From Yoonia maritima (GTDB lineage: Bacteria > Pseudomonadota > Alphaproteobacteria > Rhodobacterales > Rhodobacteraceae): a stretch of DNA of 64,000 nt. The notes beneath the pieces were generated by a model. It did not search any database. It was given only the letters and a program-made list of their open reading frames with translations, and was not told where the DNA came from. The position numbers and the translations under genes were made by a program. The stretch is taken from the NCBI RefSeq assembly GCF_002933395.1, contig NZ_PKFN01000010.1:62001-126000 (forward strand), written 5' to 3'. Shown piece by piece: positions 17,210-26,692 of this stretch (position 1 is its first letter; each line of letters starts with the position of its first letter).

Positions 17210-18064
17210 ATGAACCGTGATTGGATCGCAACCGCCCGTACATTGTCCGAGGCCCTGCCATACCTACAGCGCTATTCCGGTGCAATTGTGGTCGTTAAGT
17301 TTGGCGGCAACGCAATGGGTGACGCAGATGCGATGGCGCAATTTGCACGTGATATCGTCCTGATGAAGCAAGTCGGGATGAACCCAGTTGTCGTTCACGG
17401 TGGCGGGCCGATGATCAACGAAATGCTGGGTAAACTGGGTATTGAATCTAAATTTGTCCGCGGCAAACGCGTAACCGATCAAGCAACTGTCGAAGTCGTT
17501 GAAATGGTCCTAACGGGTCTTGTGAACAAACGCATCGTGCAGGCCATCATGGACGAAGGCGGCCGGGCTGTCGGCCTGTCTGGCAAGGATGACGACCTGC
17601 TGGTTGCAGAAGCAGACGATCCAGAATTGGGCTTTGTTGGCCGCCCTGTCGAAATGAACGTCCAAGTCCTACGTGACCTGTTCAACGCGGGTATCATCCC
17701 TGTCGTCGCACCTGTCGCCACCGGGATGAGCGCGAATGAAACCTTTAACGTCAACGGTGACACCGCTGCAGGGGCCATTGCAGGCGCGCTGAAGGCTGAC
17801 CGCCTGCTGTTGCTAACGGATGTGCCCGGCGTAAAAGACAGCTCAGGAGAAGTCGTTACACAGCTCTCTCCTGCGCAGGTCCGCGAAATGGTCGCTGACG
17901 GCACTATCGCTGGCGGCATGATCCCGAAAACAGAAACTGCGCTTGATGCGCTCAACAAAGGCGTGCGCGCCGTGGTGATCCTTGACGGGCGCTTACCAAA
18001 CGCCAGCCTACTGGAACTGTTCACCGAACATGGTGCCGGTTCAATTATCAGGGAACCCCGGTAA
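17210..18064 (+). CDS. argB: Acetylglutamate kinase
   Basis: The 284-residue kinase phosphorylating N-acetyl-L-glutamate in arginine synthesis. [10 protein letters not shown] binds ATP phosphates, [13 protein letters not shown] is the substrate loop, and [15 protein letters not shown] and [14 protein letters not shown] complete the amino-acid-kinase fold. I prefer the ATG at 17210 ([20 protein letters not shown]), because AAGGA lies 8 bp upstream and homologues begin this way. An in-frame ATG at 17189 overlapping the engB stop (ATGA) is the alternative. Confidence 0.96.
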   Translation: MNRDWIATARTLSEALPYLQRYSGAIVVVKFGGNAMGDADAMAQFARDIVLMKQVGMNPVVVHGGGPMINEMLGKLGIESKFVRGKRVTDQATVEVVEMVLTGLVNKRIVQAIMDEGGRAVGLSGKDDDLLVAEADDPELGFVGRPVEMNVQVLRDLFNAGIIPVVAPVATGMSANETFNVNGDTAAGAIAGALKADRLLLLTDVPGVKDSSGEVVTQLSPAQVREMVADGTIAGGMIPKTETALDALNKGVRAVVILDGRLPNASLLELFTEHGAGSIIREPR

Positions 18065-18131
18065 ACCTTACTTTTAGCGGGCAAGCGTCCCGTGCTAATC
18101 TTTGCATGTAATTCTCATAAAGGAATTAATA

Positions 18132-18632
18132 ATGCGCATTTTAGCACTCTCGCTCGCCCTTGCCTTTCCGGCATCAACGGCGTTCGCAATTGATGACTGC
18201 CTTGTCGGAACATGGGTCGCTGACCTAGATGATCTTGCCCACATCATGGCAGTCCAAATGAATGCAACCGGGCAACCGGTCGGTGGCGAAGTTACCATGC
18301 AAATCGCAGCTGACGGTACATTCACAACCCTGATTGATAACCTCATCATCCGTGTCGAAGCCGCAGGCATTCCGCCAATGGATGTGTCAGTCGTCGGCTA
18401 CAACAGCGGTGTCATGACGACAGATGATGGGGCGTGGGTCGTTACCGTGCCCGAATACGACCTTGTTGGATCAGCGGATGTCATGGGACAACGCATGGAC
18501 ATCCCATTTAGTTCTGAAACTGGACTATTCGGTGGTGGTTTAGGCATCTATGGCTGCCGCGCAGACAGTGTCGCGTTTGAATCCACAGGTGACACGCCAC
18601 GCATACCACGCAGTTGGACCCGTGTTGATTAA
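18132..18632 (+). CDS. Exported hypothetical protein
   Basis: A 166-residue protein with a clear Sec signal, MRILALSLALAFPASTAFA, and a mature part rich in Asp, Gly and beta-prone segments (ADGTFTTLIDNLIIRVEAAG). Only two cysteines remain (CLVGTW and YGCRAD), perhaps a disulfide. The start at 18132 has AAAGGA upstream; a 10-codon longer frame exists but would bury the signal. No family recognised; the TFTT/WVVTVPEYDL pattern suggests a lipocalin-like barrel (weak inference). It overlaps the next frame slightly. Confidence 0.75.
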   Translation: MRILALSLALAFPASTAFAIDDCLVGTWVADLDDLAHIMAVQMNATGQPVGGEVTMQIAADGTFTTLIDNLIIRVEAAGIPPMDVSVVGYNSGVMTTDDGAWVVTVPEYDLVGSADVMGQRMDIPFSSETGLFGGGLGIYGCRADSVAFESTGDTPRIPRSWTRVD

Positions 18633-19272
18633 ACGCGCTCGCCTGATCGAAAGCTTAGCCCAACAGCATCTACAGTTGATGGGCAGATTCGCTATTTCCA
18701 CCAAAGACGCGCTCCCGCTATCACGCGGAACCGTTCTACTGATTGGACCCGACGAGCCATCCTTCTGGGCACATTTCACAGCGTCCGTGGAATACTTGGA
18801 TGGCCGGCCTGATCCGATGGATCGCTGGTCGAAACGGGTTCTTGATCCGCTTGCCACCATGGTTGAGGGCCACGCCCTATATCCGTTTGGCGGTCCACCA
18901 TATCATCCCTTCTATACGTGGGCGATACGATCAGGTCAGGCATGGGCATCACCTATTGGTTTCTTAGTACATGATCAGGTTGGGTTGTTCGTGTCGTATC
19001 GCGGCGCGCTGGTCGTGCCTTGGGAAAACCCCACCCCAGAAACGCAGTCGCCCTGCAAGGCCTGCGCGGAAAAACCCTGTTCAACAGCTTGCCCTGTTGG
19101 CGCGCTCACAACCTCTGGCTATGATGTTCCAAGTTGTAAGAATTTTTTGACCACGCCCGCTGGTCAAGCATCATGCATGACACAAGGCTGCGCCGCACGT
19201 CGCGCCTGCCCCATTGGCCAAAATCGCCGCATAGCCGACCAATCCGCATTTCACATGGACGCTTTTTTATGA
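18622..19272 (+). CDS. Ferredoxin-like protein with two [4Fe-4S]-type cysteine motifs
   Basis: About 216 residues. The C terminus holds CKACAEKPCSTACPVGAL and, 25 residues on, C...CMTQGCAARRACPIG, a dicluster arrangement resembling the iron-sulfur part of epoxyqueuosine reductase (QueG), but without its cobalamin-binding front. The N-terminal 130 residues contain VLLIGPDEPSFWAHFTAS and a His/Pro-rich patch (YPFGGPPYHPFYTW). Start uncertain: GTG at 18622 or TTG at 18625, overlapping the previous gene by 8-11 bp. Its TGA overlaps the sixA ATG, so the pair is coupled. Electron-transfer role inferred. Confidence 0.78.
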   Translation: MLIKRARLIESLAQQHLQLMGRFAISTKDALPLSRGTVLLIGPDEPSFWAHFTASVEYLDGRPDPMDRWSKRVLDPLATMVEGHALYPFGGPPYHPFYTWAIRSGQAWASPIGFLVHDQVGLFVSYRGALVVPWENPTPETQSPCKACAEKPCSTACPVGALTTSGYDVPSCKNFLTTPAGQASCMTQGCAARRACPIGQNRRIADQSAFHMDAFL

Positions 19273-19796
19273 CACTTCGTTTAATTTTGATCCGCCATGC
19301 CAAATCCAGCTGGGACGACCCGTTTTCTGATGACCACGCAAGGGTGCTGAACGCACGTGGCATCGCATCGGCCAAGGCAATTGGCGGCTGGATGCGCGAT
19401 AACGGCTATGAACCCCAAGATATCCTCTGTTCAGACGCGACCCGCACCCATGAAACAGCCGACCTGATCATGGCAGAGCTATCAACCACGCCAAAGCTAC
19501 GATTGATGAAGTCGCTATACCACGCTGCCCCCGACACGCTGATGGATACGATCCACCGCGAAAGCGCCAAAACAGTCGCTCTTATCGGGCATAACCCCGG
19601 GATCGGAATGTTTGCCAACGGGATGGTCGCCAACGCACCCGATCACGCACGTTTCAGCGGCTACCCCACTTGCGCCACAACAGTGATCGATTTTGACGCC
19701 AATAGCTGGTCAGCGGTGCAAAGGCATACGGGGGAATACATAGATTTCATCGTGCCACGTGATTTGATTGGAACGACGGGTGGCGTAGACCGCTAG
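19269..19796 (+). CDS. SixA-like histidine phosphatase
   Basis: A 175-residue phosphohistidine phosphatase of the histidine phosphatase superfamily. LILIRHAKSSWDD carries the RHG-type catalytic histidine (as RHA), CSDATRTHETADLI holds the conserved arginine, and ALIGHNPGIGMFA the second histidine. Start at 19269 overlaps the Fe-S gene stop (ATGA). SixA proteins act on phosphorelay histidine or phosphotransferase domains; the target here is unknown. Its 3' end overlaps the convergent broken DUF3885 gene by 4 bp. Confidence 0.88.
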   Translation: MTLRLILIRHAKSSWDDPFSDDHARVLNARGIASAKAIGGWMRDNGYEPQDILCSDATRTHETADLIMAELSTTPKLRLMKSLYHAAPDTLMDTIHRESAKTVALIGHNPGIGMFANGMVANAPDHARFSGYPTCATTVIDFDANSWSAVQRHTGEYIDFIVPRDLIGTTGGVDR

Positions 19797-20441
19797 TCAT
19801 CAGATGCAAACATAGCATTCATGCGAGCAAGGTCATACTCTAGCAACCATTTGTTAAATTTTATGAAAAGCTCAGATAACTGCGATTTGTTAAGAGAAAC
19901 GACATCCAGCCCGCGATCATCATATGCATGCAAGATTAGACCATTTCTCGCATCTACAAGATACGCCTTGGTCGAATGAAAAGCGGGCTCGATCATCATT
20001 TCGGAAGCGATGCATAACCACATGATATCGGAAATAGATCGTTTATCGTTTATCGTTTACATTAACAATATCCCAATGACGAAACTTATCACATCCAAAC
20101 TCAGCCATATGCTCTTCATCTTGCTGCGCAGTCTTACTTACGTACTGCACTTCGGAACGCTCAACTCCACAGAGTTCGATATGGTTTAGACGTTTCTTAC
20201 TAGGCTGCTCTAAGCCATAGCTAGCAAGCAGAAGATAAATCTCTGATGAGTGTTCAAAATGCGTATGTGCAATCGTACATGCACGCTCATATGCTTGACA
20301 GAACCGGCGCATCGGACGGCGGATGTTACTCTCTTTGCCTCCCAAATCGAAACGCAGCGCATTGTCGAACGCGTGGAATAAGCCATGAGGCAGTTCCTGA
20401 ACTCCGAACTGATCTTGAATGTCCGCTAATACTGTCTTCAT
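19793..20441 (-). pseudogene. DUF3885 gene disrupted by a frameshift in a 7-bp tandem repeat
   Basis: Two minus-strand frames make one DUF3885-like protein. The first (20441 to 20043, 132 codons) has the family front, HAFDNALRFDLGG and RRFCQAYERA. The second (from about 20023 to 19793) has the family end, ILHAYDDRGLDVVS and KWLLEYDLARMN. They are joined at three tandem copies of AAACGAT (20058-20038). Removing one copy reads through as VNDKRSISDIMWLCIASEMM into the second frame without a stop, giving roughly 213 residues. So the gene is off now, either decayed or phase-variable. The ribosome site is weak. Function of DUF3885 is unknown. Confidence 0.82.
20038..20058. repeat. (ATCGTTT)x3 tandem heptamer inside the DUF3885 gene
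   Basis: Three perfect copies of ATCGTTT on the plus strand. The unit is not a multiple of three, so gain or loss changes frame. Two or five copies would restore the gene. Confidence 0.95.
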
Positions 20442-20499
20442 GAAATGTGCACGTGGAATCTAGAGAAGTAAAAAAATCTGCGGTATTCCCACAAAGTAA

Positions 20500-20526
20500 A
20501 AAGCCCCGGGTTATCCCCGGGGCTTT
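20500..20526. terminator. Bidirectional terminator after aapP
   Basis: AAAGCCCCGGG (20500-20510), loop TTATC, CCCGGGGCTTT (20516-20526), an 11-bp stem. T-rich tails lie on both sides. It sits 6 bp beyond the aapP stop and ends the aap transcript. Confidence 0.92.
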
Positions 20527-20531
20527 GTTTT

Positions 20532-21323
20532 TTAGTGGCCGATGATCTGGCTTAGGAACAACTGGGTCCGTTCAGACTGCGGGTTGTTGAAGAACTCGGT
20601 CGGTTCGTTCTGTTCCACGATCTGACCTTGGTCCATAAAGATGACCCGGTTGGCAACCGCTTGTGCAAAGCCCATTTCGTGGGTCACGCAAAGCATCGTC
20701 ATGCCTTCTTCGGCCAGTTCGATCATTGTATCCAACACCTCTTTGATCATCTCAGGGTCAAGTGCAGAGGTCGGTTCGTCGAACAGCATGATACGTGGCT
20801 TCATGCAAAGCGAACGGGCAATCGCCACACGCTGCTGCTGACCACCGGACAACATGCCGGGGTACTTGTGCGCCTGATCAGGGATCTTCACCTTTTCAAG
20901 GAAATGCATCGCGATTTCTTCGGCTTCTTTCTTGGGCGTGTTACGGACCCAGATTGGCGCCAAAGTGCAGTTCTCAAGGATCGTCAGGTGCGGGAACAGG
21001 TTAAAGTGCTGAAAGCACATGCCAACCTCTGACCGGATCTTATCGATGTTTTTCAAATCCGAAGACAGCTCTGTCCCGTCAACGATGATGTCACCAGCTT
21101 GGTGTTCTTCAAGCCGGTTAATGCAGCGGATTAGGGTCGATTTACCAGAACCCGACGGGCCACAGATAACGATACGCTCACCGCGTTGCACGGTCAGGTT
21201 AATGTCGCGCAGAACGTGGAACGTACCGTACCACTTGTTCATGTTGCGGATTTCAATCGCGACCTCGTCAGAGACCTGCATCTGGCTACGATCGACTGCG
21301 CGTTCTTGTGTGAGTTCAACCAT
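20532..21323 (-). CDS. aapP: General L-amino-acid ABC transporter ATP-binding protein
   Basis: A 263-residue ABC ATPase energising amino-acid uptake. Walker A GPSGSGKST, Q-loop QHFNLFPHLT, signature LSGGQQQRVAIARSL, Walker B IMLFDEPTSALDPE and the switch histidine in CVTHEMGFA are all intact. Last gene of the aapJQMP operon, 12 bp after aapM, with GGAG upstream of its ATG. The family imports a broad range of L-amino acids in rhizobia and roseobacters; specificity here is inferred from the gene set. Confidence 0.96.
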   Translation of the reverse strand: MVELTQERAVDRSQMQVSDEVAIEIRNMNKWYGTFHVLRDINLTVQRGERIVICGPSGSGKSTLIRCINRLEEHQAGDIIVDGTELSSDLKNIDKIRSEVGMCFQHFNLFPHLTILENCTLAPIWVRNTPKKEAEEIAMHFLEKVKIPDQAHKYPGMLSGGQQQRVAIARSLCMKPRIMLFDEPTSALDPEMIKEVLDTMIELAEEGMTMLCVTHEMGFAQAVANRVIFMDQGQIVEQNEPTEFFNNPQSERTQLFLSQIIGH

Positions 21324-21335
21324 TGTCAGGTCTCC

Positions 21336-22643
21336 TTAGCGGTGTTCACGCTGGAGTTTTTTCTCCAGGTAAAGTGAGTAACGGCCCATGCTGAAGCAAG
21401 AGATGAAGAACATGATGCCGATAAAGAGGAAGAGTTCCCAGTAGATGCCGTTCCATTCAGTCGTCGCACGGATCGCGCTGGCAATGCCAAGCGGGTCGAA
21501 CAAGCCAATGAAAACAACCAGCGTGGTGTCTTTGAACAGACCGATAAAGGTGTTCACAATACCCGGGATTGAGATTTTAAGGGCCTGCGGCAAGATAATC
21601 AGCTGCATTGACTGCCAATAGTTCAAACCAAGGCTATCACCGCCTTCGTATTGTCCCTTTGGCAGGGCGGCAAGACCACCACGAACGACCTCTGCAATGT
21701 ACGCAGATGCAAACAAGGTCACCATGATGATCACGCGCAGTGTCAGATCAAAGTTGCTGCCGGGCGGTAGGAAGTAGTTCAGTAGCAATTGCGCTGTGAA
21801 CAGCCACACAATCAACGGCACGCCGCGGATCACTTCGATAAACACGACGGCACATGTCTTGATGATGAACAGATCTGACTGACGGCCCAAAGCCAACAAG
21901 ATGCCCAGCGGCAGTGATATTACAATCGCAGATAGCCCGATCACGATTGAAAGCATAAAGCCCCCAAATGACCGAGACGGGACAAACTCGATACCCAGCG
22001 GAACGATGCTTGCCAATCCAGAGGCAAGAGGTCCCGAGAGATACAGCCAGTAGATCAACGGCAGCACAATCGCGCCAATGATCGCCACAAGTGAGCTCGC
22101 AGACGCGCTCAATAGTTTAAATGCAACGACACCTACACCGAACCCAAGCGCGATGCTGATGGGTAGCCAAATGGAACCGCCCCAGAGCAACCAAAAGCAA
22201 AGGAATGGCGCAATCATCGAAACGATGAAAAGCTTGCGTGGCAGTGAAGGGAACAACACTGGCGCGATGCCAACGAAAAACACAAGCAAAGCCAAGACCG
22301 GGCGCCAGTACAGCTCGGATGGGTAGTACCCGAACACAAGCTGGTGCCAACGCGCTGTGATAACGCCAAAGCAAGCTGCAGAATGATGACCATCTCCTGA
22401 TGCCGCAATGATTTCACGACATTCGGTAAGCGAATCCGCATCCCAAATGCCGTTGATCAACCAAGGCCCGACATGGCTGATAACCGTATAGACGATGTAC
22501 AACGACAGGATGGTCAAAATGGCATTCATAGGCGACGAGAACAGGTTCTCGCGCACCCAACGAACTGGACCGATTTCGGACGTTGGTGGTGCCTTTTGCG
22601 GCAGCATCGTGTCACGGACGTAAGTAATAGGAGTATCCGACAT
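21336..22643 (-). CDS. aapM: General L-amino-acid ABC transporter permease AapM
   Basis: A 435-residue inner-membrane permease with an unusually long N-terminal region of extra spans, characteristic of AapM. The HAAT-type permease core is C-terminal: LGILLALGRQSDLFIIKTCA, EVIRGVPLIVWLF and the EAA-like loop GGDSLGLNYWQSMQLIILPQ. It forms a heterodimer with AapQ. It starts right after the aapQ stop (1-bp gap) with GGAGCG upstream, so expression is coupled. Confidence 0.95.
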   Translation of the reverse strand: MSDTPITYVRDTMLPQKAPPTSEIGPVRWVRENLFSSPMNAILTILSLYIVYTVISHVGPWLINGIWDADSLTECREIIAASGDGHHSAACFGVITARWHQLVFGYYPSELYWRPVLALLVFFVGIAPVLFPSLPRKLFIVSMIAPFLCFWLLWGGSIWLPISIALGFGVGVVAFKLLSASASSLVAIIGAIVLPLIYWLYLSGPLASGLASIVPLGIEFVPSRSFGGFMLSIVIGLSAIVISLPLGILLALGRQSDLFIIKTCAVVFIEVIRGVPLIVWLFTAQLLLNYFLPPGSNFDLTLRVIIMVTLFASAYIAEVVRGGLAALPKGQYEGGDSLGLNYWQSMQLIILPQALKISIPGIVNTFIGLFKDTTLVVFIGLFDPLGIASAIRATTEWNGIYWELFLFIGIMFFISCFSMGRYSLYLEKKLQREHR

Positions 22644-22644
22644 C

Positions 22645-23922
22645 TTAGCGCTCCGCGAGTTGAGTTGAACGGTTGTAGTAGTTCATACCGCCAGAAATCA
22701 CCAAAGACAGGGCAAGATAGAACGCACCCATCAACAGCATGCCTTCTAGCTCGCGACCGGTTTGGTTGATGGTGATGCCGCCAAGCGTAGCGCGAACGTC
22801 CATATAACCAACCGCAATTGCCAGAGAAGAGTTTTTCGTCAGGTTCAAGAATTGCGAAATGAGCGGCGGGATGATGACGCGCATCGCCTGCGGCAAAATC
22901 ACAAGGTTCATCGTGCGGCTTGGTTGAATACCCAGCGCGGCTGCGGCTTCCGACTGCCCCTTAGAGACCGCCAAGATACCAGCGCGAACGATTTCCGCGA
23001 TAAATGCACCTGTGTATAGTGACAGCGCAAACCAAAGCGCGATCAAAGAGTTCCGAAGGTGGATGCCCTCAGTAAAGTTAAATCCTTTTAGGTAAGGCGA
23101 TACGATCGTCGCCCCCAAAAGAAACAGAACGATGCCCACGGGAATAACCAACAGTCCAAGTCGTTGATACCACGTCGTTGGGCGCTCGCCGGTTGCTTGT
23201 TGAATACGGTCTGCACGTTGACGAACCAGCCGCATCGCAAAAAGGCTAAGACCCAGTGTTCCAAGAACCAGCAACCAATCCAGCCCACCGGATGCCACAG
23301 CAGCGGCACCTTCCACTGGTGCAACGGCTTCTTCGCCGCTTACCGAATTCGTAAAGCCAATACGCGGAATCCAAATGCCGCGGTTCGTTACCGCCACGTT
23401 ATCGCTGAAATACATGCTTTGCGTTGCGTTTTCACCTCGGAATTCCCGCGGCTGCGGCATGCTTTCTGACATCACAGCGCCAATCAGCAGGATCCAAATC
23501 AAAAGCGGTACGTTACGAAAGCCTTCGACGTAAACGGCCATCAGCTTACTTACGACCCAGTTTTTAGACAACCGTAAGACGCCCACGAACACACCGATGA
23601 TCAAAGCTGCAATACAGCCAAGAAATGCCACCAACAGCGTATTCAGAATACCAACCAATGCGGCACGTCCGTGCGACATCTGGTTATTATACGCTATTAG
23701 CTTTTGGTTAATGTCATAGCCCGCAGCGTTATTCAGGAACCCAAAATTAAAGTCCTTACCCAACGCATTGAGGTTGTTCACTGTGTTGTTTCCCAACCAC
23801 CAGAACGCAGCGACGATCAGCGCCAATGCAATTACCTGGATGGTGATGGATCGATAGCGTGTATCGTAAATAAGTTGGCTTAGCCGAAAACCCGGCTTAG
23901 GCGGGTCGGTCAACGTCGACAT
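22645..23922 (-). CDS. aapQ: General L-amino-acid ABC transporter permease AapQ
   Basis: A 425-residue permease pairing with AapM. Family signs: IGVFVGVLRLSKNWVVSKLM, YVEGFRNVPLLIWILL and AAAALGIQPSRTMNLVILPQ, which contacts the ATPase. A long periplasmic loop sits between spans, as in AapQ proteins. GGGAGA precedes the ATG. A hairpin in the 153-bp gap after aapJ likely lowers permease expression relative to the binding protein. Confidence 0.95.
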   Translation of the reverse strand: MSTLTDPPKPGFRLSQLIYDTRYRSITIQVIALALIVAAFWWLGNNTVNNLNALGKDFNFGFLNNAAGYDINQKLIAYNNQMSHGRAALVGILNTLLVAFLGCIAALIIGVFVGVLRLSKNWVVSKLMAVYVEGFRNVPLLIWILLIGAVMSESMPQPREFRGENATQSMYFSDNVAVTNRGIWIPRIGFTNSVSGEEAVAPVEGAAAVASGGLDWLLVLGTLGLSLFAMRLVRQRADRIQQATGERPTTWYQRLGLLVIPVGIVLFLLGATIVSPYLKGFNFTEGIHLRNSLIALWFALSLYTGAFIAEIVRAGILAVSKGQSEAAAALGIQPSRTMNLVILPQAMRVIIPPLISQFLNLTKNSSLAIAVGYMDVRATLGGITINQTGRELEGMLLMGAFYLALSLVISGGMNYYNRSTQLAER

Positions 23923-24033
23923 ATATTTATCTCCCGGTGCGTCCTGATATAGGCCGCGTGCGCGTCAGTTAATCTGACTGTCATCACGCGCAGGATACGC
24001 ATTTTTATTATTTAGCGTGGTCGCCATTGGGTA

Positions 24034-24060
24034 AAGGGCCCGGTTAAAAACCGAGCCCTT
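24034..24060. other. Intercistronic hairpin between aapJ and aapQ
   Basis: AAGGGC-C-CGGTT, loop AAA, AACCG-A-GCCCTT, an 11-bp stem with one mismatch, 16 bp after the aapJ stop. Such hairpins behind binding-protein genes usually cause partial termination or protect the upstream message. No strong T-tract follows on the minus strand. Confidence 0.7.
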
Positions 24061-24075
24061 CGCCGTTTTCAGTTC

Positions 24076-25095
24076 TTAACGGAAAGGCGGAGAGTAGATC
24101 AAGCCGCCATCTGTCCATTGTGCGTTCAGGCCACGGGCCAGACCGATCGAAGTGTTTTCGCCGATGTTGTTGTCGAACAATTCGCCGTAGTTACCACCAG
24201 CAGCGATTGCGTTCTTCGCCCAGTCAGCATCCAGACCCAGTTGCGCGCCCAGTTCACCTTCGGTGCCCAACAGACGGTTAACTTCAGGGTTGTTACCCGG
24301 AGTCGCAGCAAGCTCTTCGATGTTTTCTGAGGTCACGCCCAGCTCTTCGGCTGTGATCAGTGCGTTCAGTGTCCAACGTGCGATATCACCCCATTCGTTG
24401 TCGCCGTGGCGAACAAGCGGGCCGAGTGGCTCTTTAGAGATGATTTCAGGCAGCAAAACGTGATCAGCTGGGTTTTCGAAAGTCGCACGTGTCGCAGCCA
24501 GACCAGATGCGTCTGTTGTGTACACGTCACAAGCACCAGCAAGGTACTGCTGTTGACCTTCAGCGTTTGTTTCGATTGGAACCGGCTCGTAGCTGATGTC
24601 GTTGACGCGGAAGAAGTCAGCAAGGTTCAGCTCTGTGGTTGTACCAGTTTGGATACATACAGTTGCGCCGTCCAGTTCTTTAGCAGATGTCACGCCAAGC
24701 GCTTTTGGTACAAGGAAACCTTGACCATCATAGTAGTTCACGCCAACAAATTCGAACTTCAGATCGACGTCACGGCTCATTGTCCATGTTGTGTTACGTG
24801 CGAGAAGGTCGATTTCGCCGGAAGCAAGCGCTGTGAAACGTGTCTGGCCAGTTGTTGGAACGAATTCCACTGCAGTAGGATCACCAAAGATTGCAGCAGC
24901 GACTGCGCGGCATACGCCAACGTCGAAACCTTCCCAAACGCCTTCGGCGTCAGGTGCAGCAAAACCAACAAGACCAGTTGTAACGCCGCAGTTCAGCGAG
25001 CCACGTGCTTTGACATCGTCCAGTGTCGCCGCAGAAGCCATACCGGCAGTCAAGCCAGCAACAGTCAGCGCGCCGAAGAATACGGTTTTTTTCAT
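24076..25095 (-). CDS. aapJ: General L-amino-acid ABC transporter substrate-binding protein
   Basis: A 339-residue periplasmic binding protein. MKKTVFFGALTVAGLTAGMA followed by SA is a Sec signal. LDDVKARGSLNCGVTTGL opens the SBP_bac_3 domain; GFDVGVCRAVAAAIFGD and LLARNTTWTMSRDVDL line the ligand pocket and match AapJ/BztA. The ATG at 25095 has AGGAAGAGG upstream; a longer frame to 25233 lacks a signal at its start and is rejected. First gene of the operon, so its promoter lies in 25096-25314. Confidence 0.95.
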   Translation of the reverse strand: MKKTVFFGALTVAGLTAGMASAATLDDVKARGSLNCGVTTGLVGFAAPDAEGVWEGFDVGVCRAVAAAIFGDPTAVEFVPTTGQTRFTALASGEIDLLARNTTWTMSRDVDLKFEFVGVNYYDGQGFLVPKALGVTSAKELDGATVCIQTGTTTELNLADFFRVNDISYEPVPIETNAEGQQQYLAGACDVYTTDASGLAATRATFENPADHVLLPEIISKEPLGPLVRHGDNEWGDIARWTLNALITAEELGVTSENIEELAATPGNNPEVNRLLGTEGELGAQLGLDADWAKNAIAAGGNYGELFDNNIGENTSIGLARGLNAQWTDGGLIYSPPFR

Positions 25096-25314
25096 TTTTA
25101 CCTCTTCCTGAGTTTCCACCCCTAACAAGAGGGGCAGTATTTTATCCCGTCCTATTGGACAGTGTGGTGAATGAGAAAAGAAGTCCCCCCTCTCAATGCC
25201 GCTAGAGTGTGCGGAATCACACAATGAGGTCAAGGGTCACAAATAGAAAACCCTAGGCAAACGCTGCCAAAACAGGCATTTTTCCTGCCAATTAGACCGA
25301 AACAGGACAATTAC

Positions 25315-26025
25315 CTAGCGACGGGAAAGCTCATAAAACCGCGCGGCGTCCATAAATGCGGCGCGCTTGGTCAATTCTAGGGCAGATGCTTCATCATCTT
25401 CACCCCATTGCTCAATTTGCCAATGTTCGTCGATGCGCGAAACCATCCATGCGTGATCGACGGTAATCGCTTTGCGGGTGACGGCCAACGCCAAAACCAA
25501 CGATCCTGATATGCTAATCAGGTCATGTGCTGCGGCTAATGAAAATTCGTCGAAACTCTCGACCTCAGCCCGTAATCGCGCCAAAGCATCGGGATTTTGC
25601 GCCACGTGCATAACGCCTTCGCCAACAGCAAGGCGCACATCCAGCGATTCGGCTGCCCACTCCAGGATCGGGTCCCAGTGTGCTGCCTGCCGCGCAATCA
25701 ATGCATCAGGCCCTGCGGCACGGTAGCAAAGCAAATCACTATCACCGTATTCTGACAATAGCGCCGCAACTTCCGCATGTTGCGTGCGAACCTTATCAAT
25801 TGCAGCATTTGCACCACGTGTTAGCGGCATTGTCACGGGATCGACGGTTTCGATTTGTGCATCCCACTCGGCCGCAATAGCTTCGGCCAGTGCGATGGTC
25901 GGCACCGTCAGTGATGACTTTGCCGGAGTCCTCACGCCACGGTCGTCCAACAATACCGTGAACCCCCCGTCGCATTCAGTCGCGGTTGCTGTGGTCCAGA
26001 AACGTTTTGGTTTCCAATCGCTCAT
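25315..26025 (-). CDS. ATP12-family F1-ATPase assembly chaperone
   Basis: A 236-residue protein of the ATP12 family, which in mitochondria protects the F1 alpha subunit before assembly; alphaproteobacterial copies are thought to act likewise. WKPKRFWTTATATECDGGFT, LDDRGVRTPAKSSLTVPT, EWDAQ and MPLTRGANAAIDKV are characteristic. AGGA lies before the ATG, which comes 1 bp after the stop of the HAD gene. Member of the rarA-crcB-rluC-HAD-ATP12 minus-strand run. Confidence 0.93.
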   Translation of the reverse strand: MSDWKPKRFWTTATATECDGGFTVLLDDRGVRTPAKSSLTVPTIALAEAIAAEWDAQIETVDPVTMPLTRGANAAIDKVRTQHAEVAALLSEYGDSDLLCYRAAGPDALIARQAAHWDPILEWAAESLDVRLAVGEGVMHVAQNPDALARLRAEVESFDEFSLAAAHDLISISGSLVLALAVTRKAITVDHAWMVSRIDEHWQIEQWGEDDEASALELTKRAAFMDAARFYELSRR

Positions 26026-26026
26026 T

Positions 26027-26692
26027 TTACTGTCCTGCTAGTTCGTCAACGGCGCCGGGCAACGCGCCAAATTCGTGGATAAGGATATCAGGCATCAGTA
26101 AATCAGCCGCGTGATAGCCCCATCCAACGCCAATTTTTGCCACGCCAGCGGCGCGCGCCATATCCATGTCATACGTGGTGTCGCCCACCATTACGGCACG
26201 GCTCTGGGCAACACCTAATTCATTCATCGCCGTTAAGATCATCGAAGGGTTTGGCTTCGACGGATGGTGATCAGCAACTTGTTCGCTGTGAAAGAAACCT
26301 TCCAGTGCATGCCGCTCTAGCAGCTTATCTAAGCCACGCCGCGACTTGCCAGTCGCCACAGCCAACAGCGTGTTGTCCTGCGCTGCGAAAGTATCAAGCA
26401 CCGCGCGAGCCCCCGGATACAACGGCCCGTGGTCCGCGTTCTTTGCCCGCTGCGTACTGAACGCATCCTTGTAGCCTTCTACCAGCCGGGCTTGCCCCGC
26501 CTGATCGACATTAGGGCATAATCGGGCAAACGCCACCTCGAGTGAAAGCCCAACAATAGACAGCACATCAGACCGATCCGGCATCGCACGACCTTCAGCC
26601 CCAAATGCATGTGTCATCGCGGCCAAAATCTCGGCCTGACTGTCGACAAGCGTGCCGTCGACATCAAATATTACAAGGCGTAGATCACTCAT
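26027..26692 (-). CDS. HAD-family phosphatase (phosphoglycolate phosphatase-like)
   Basis: A 221-residue HAD subfamily IA hydrolase. DVDGTLVDS (nucleophile and acid/base aspartates), the threonine in ATGKSR, the lysine near HHPSKPNPSM and the acidic pair in VMVGDTTYDMDMA are all present. The start at 26692 overlaps the rluC stop by 8 bp; a longer frame reaching 26800 runs inside rluC and is rejected. Likely clears a phosphorylated metabolite; exact substrate unknown. Confidence 0.92.
   Translation of the reverse strand: MSDLRLVIFDVDGTLVDSQAEILAAMTHAFGAEGRAMPDRSDVLSIVGLSLEVAFARLCPNVDQAGQARLVEGYKDAFSTQRAKNADHGPLYPGARAVLDTFAAQDNTLLAVATGKSRRGLDKLLERHALEGFFHSEQVADHHPSKPNPSMILTAMNELGVAQSRAVMVGDTTYDMDMARAAGVAKIGVGWGYHAADLLMPDILIHEFGALPGAVDELAGQ

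Noticed and set aside
18102-18131. Upstream start for the exported hypothetical protein
   Set aside because: The added residues would precede and bury the signal peptide, and AAAGGA fits the ATG at 18132.
24406-25125. A 239-codon open frame opposite aapJ
   Set aside because: Cys/Val-rich shadow of aapJ without a ribosome site or motif.
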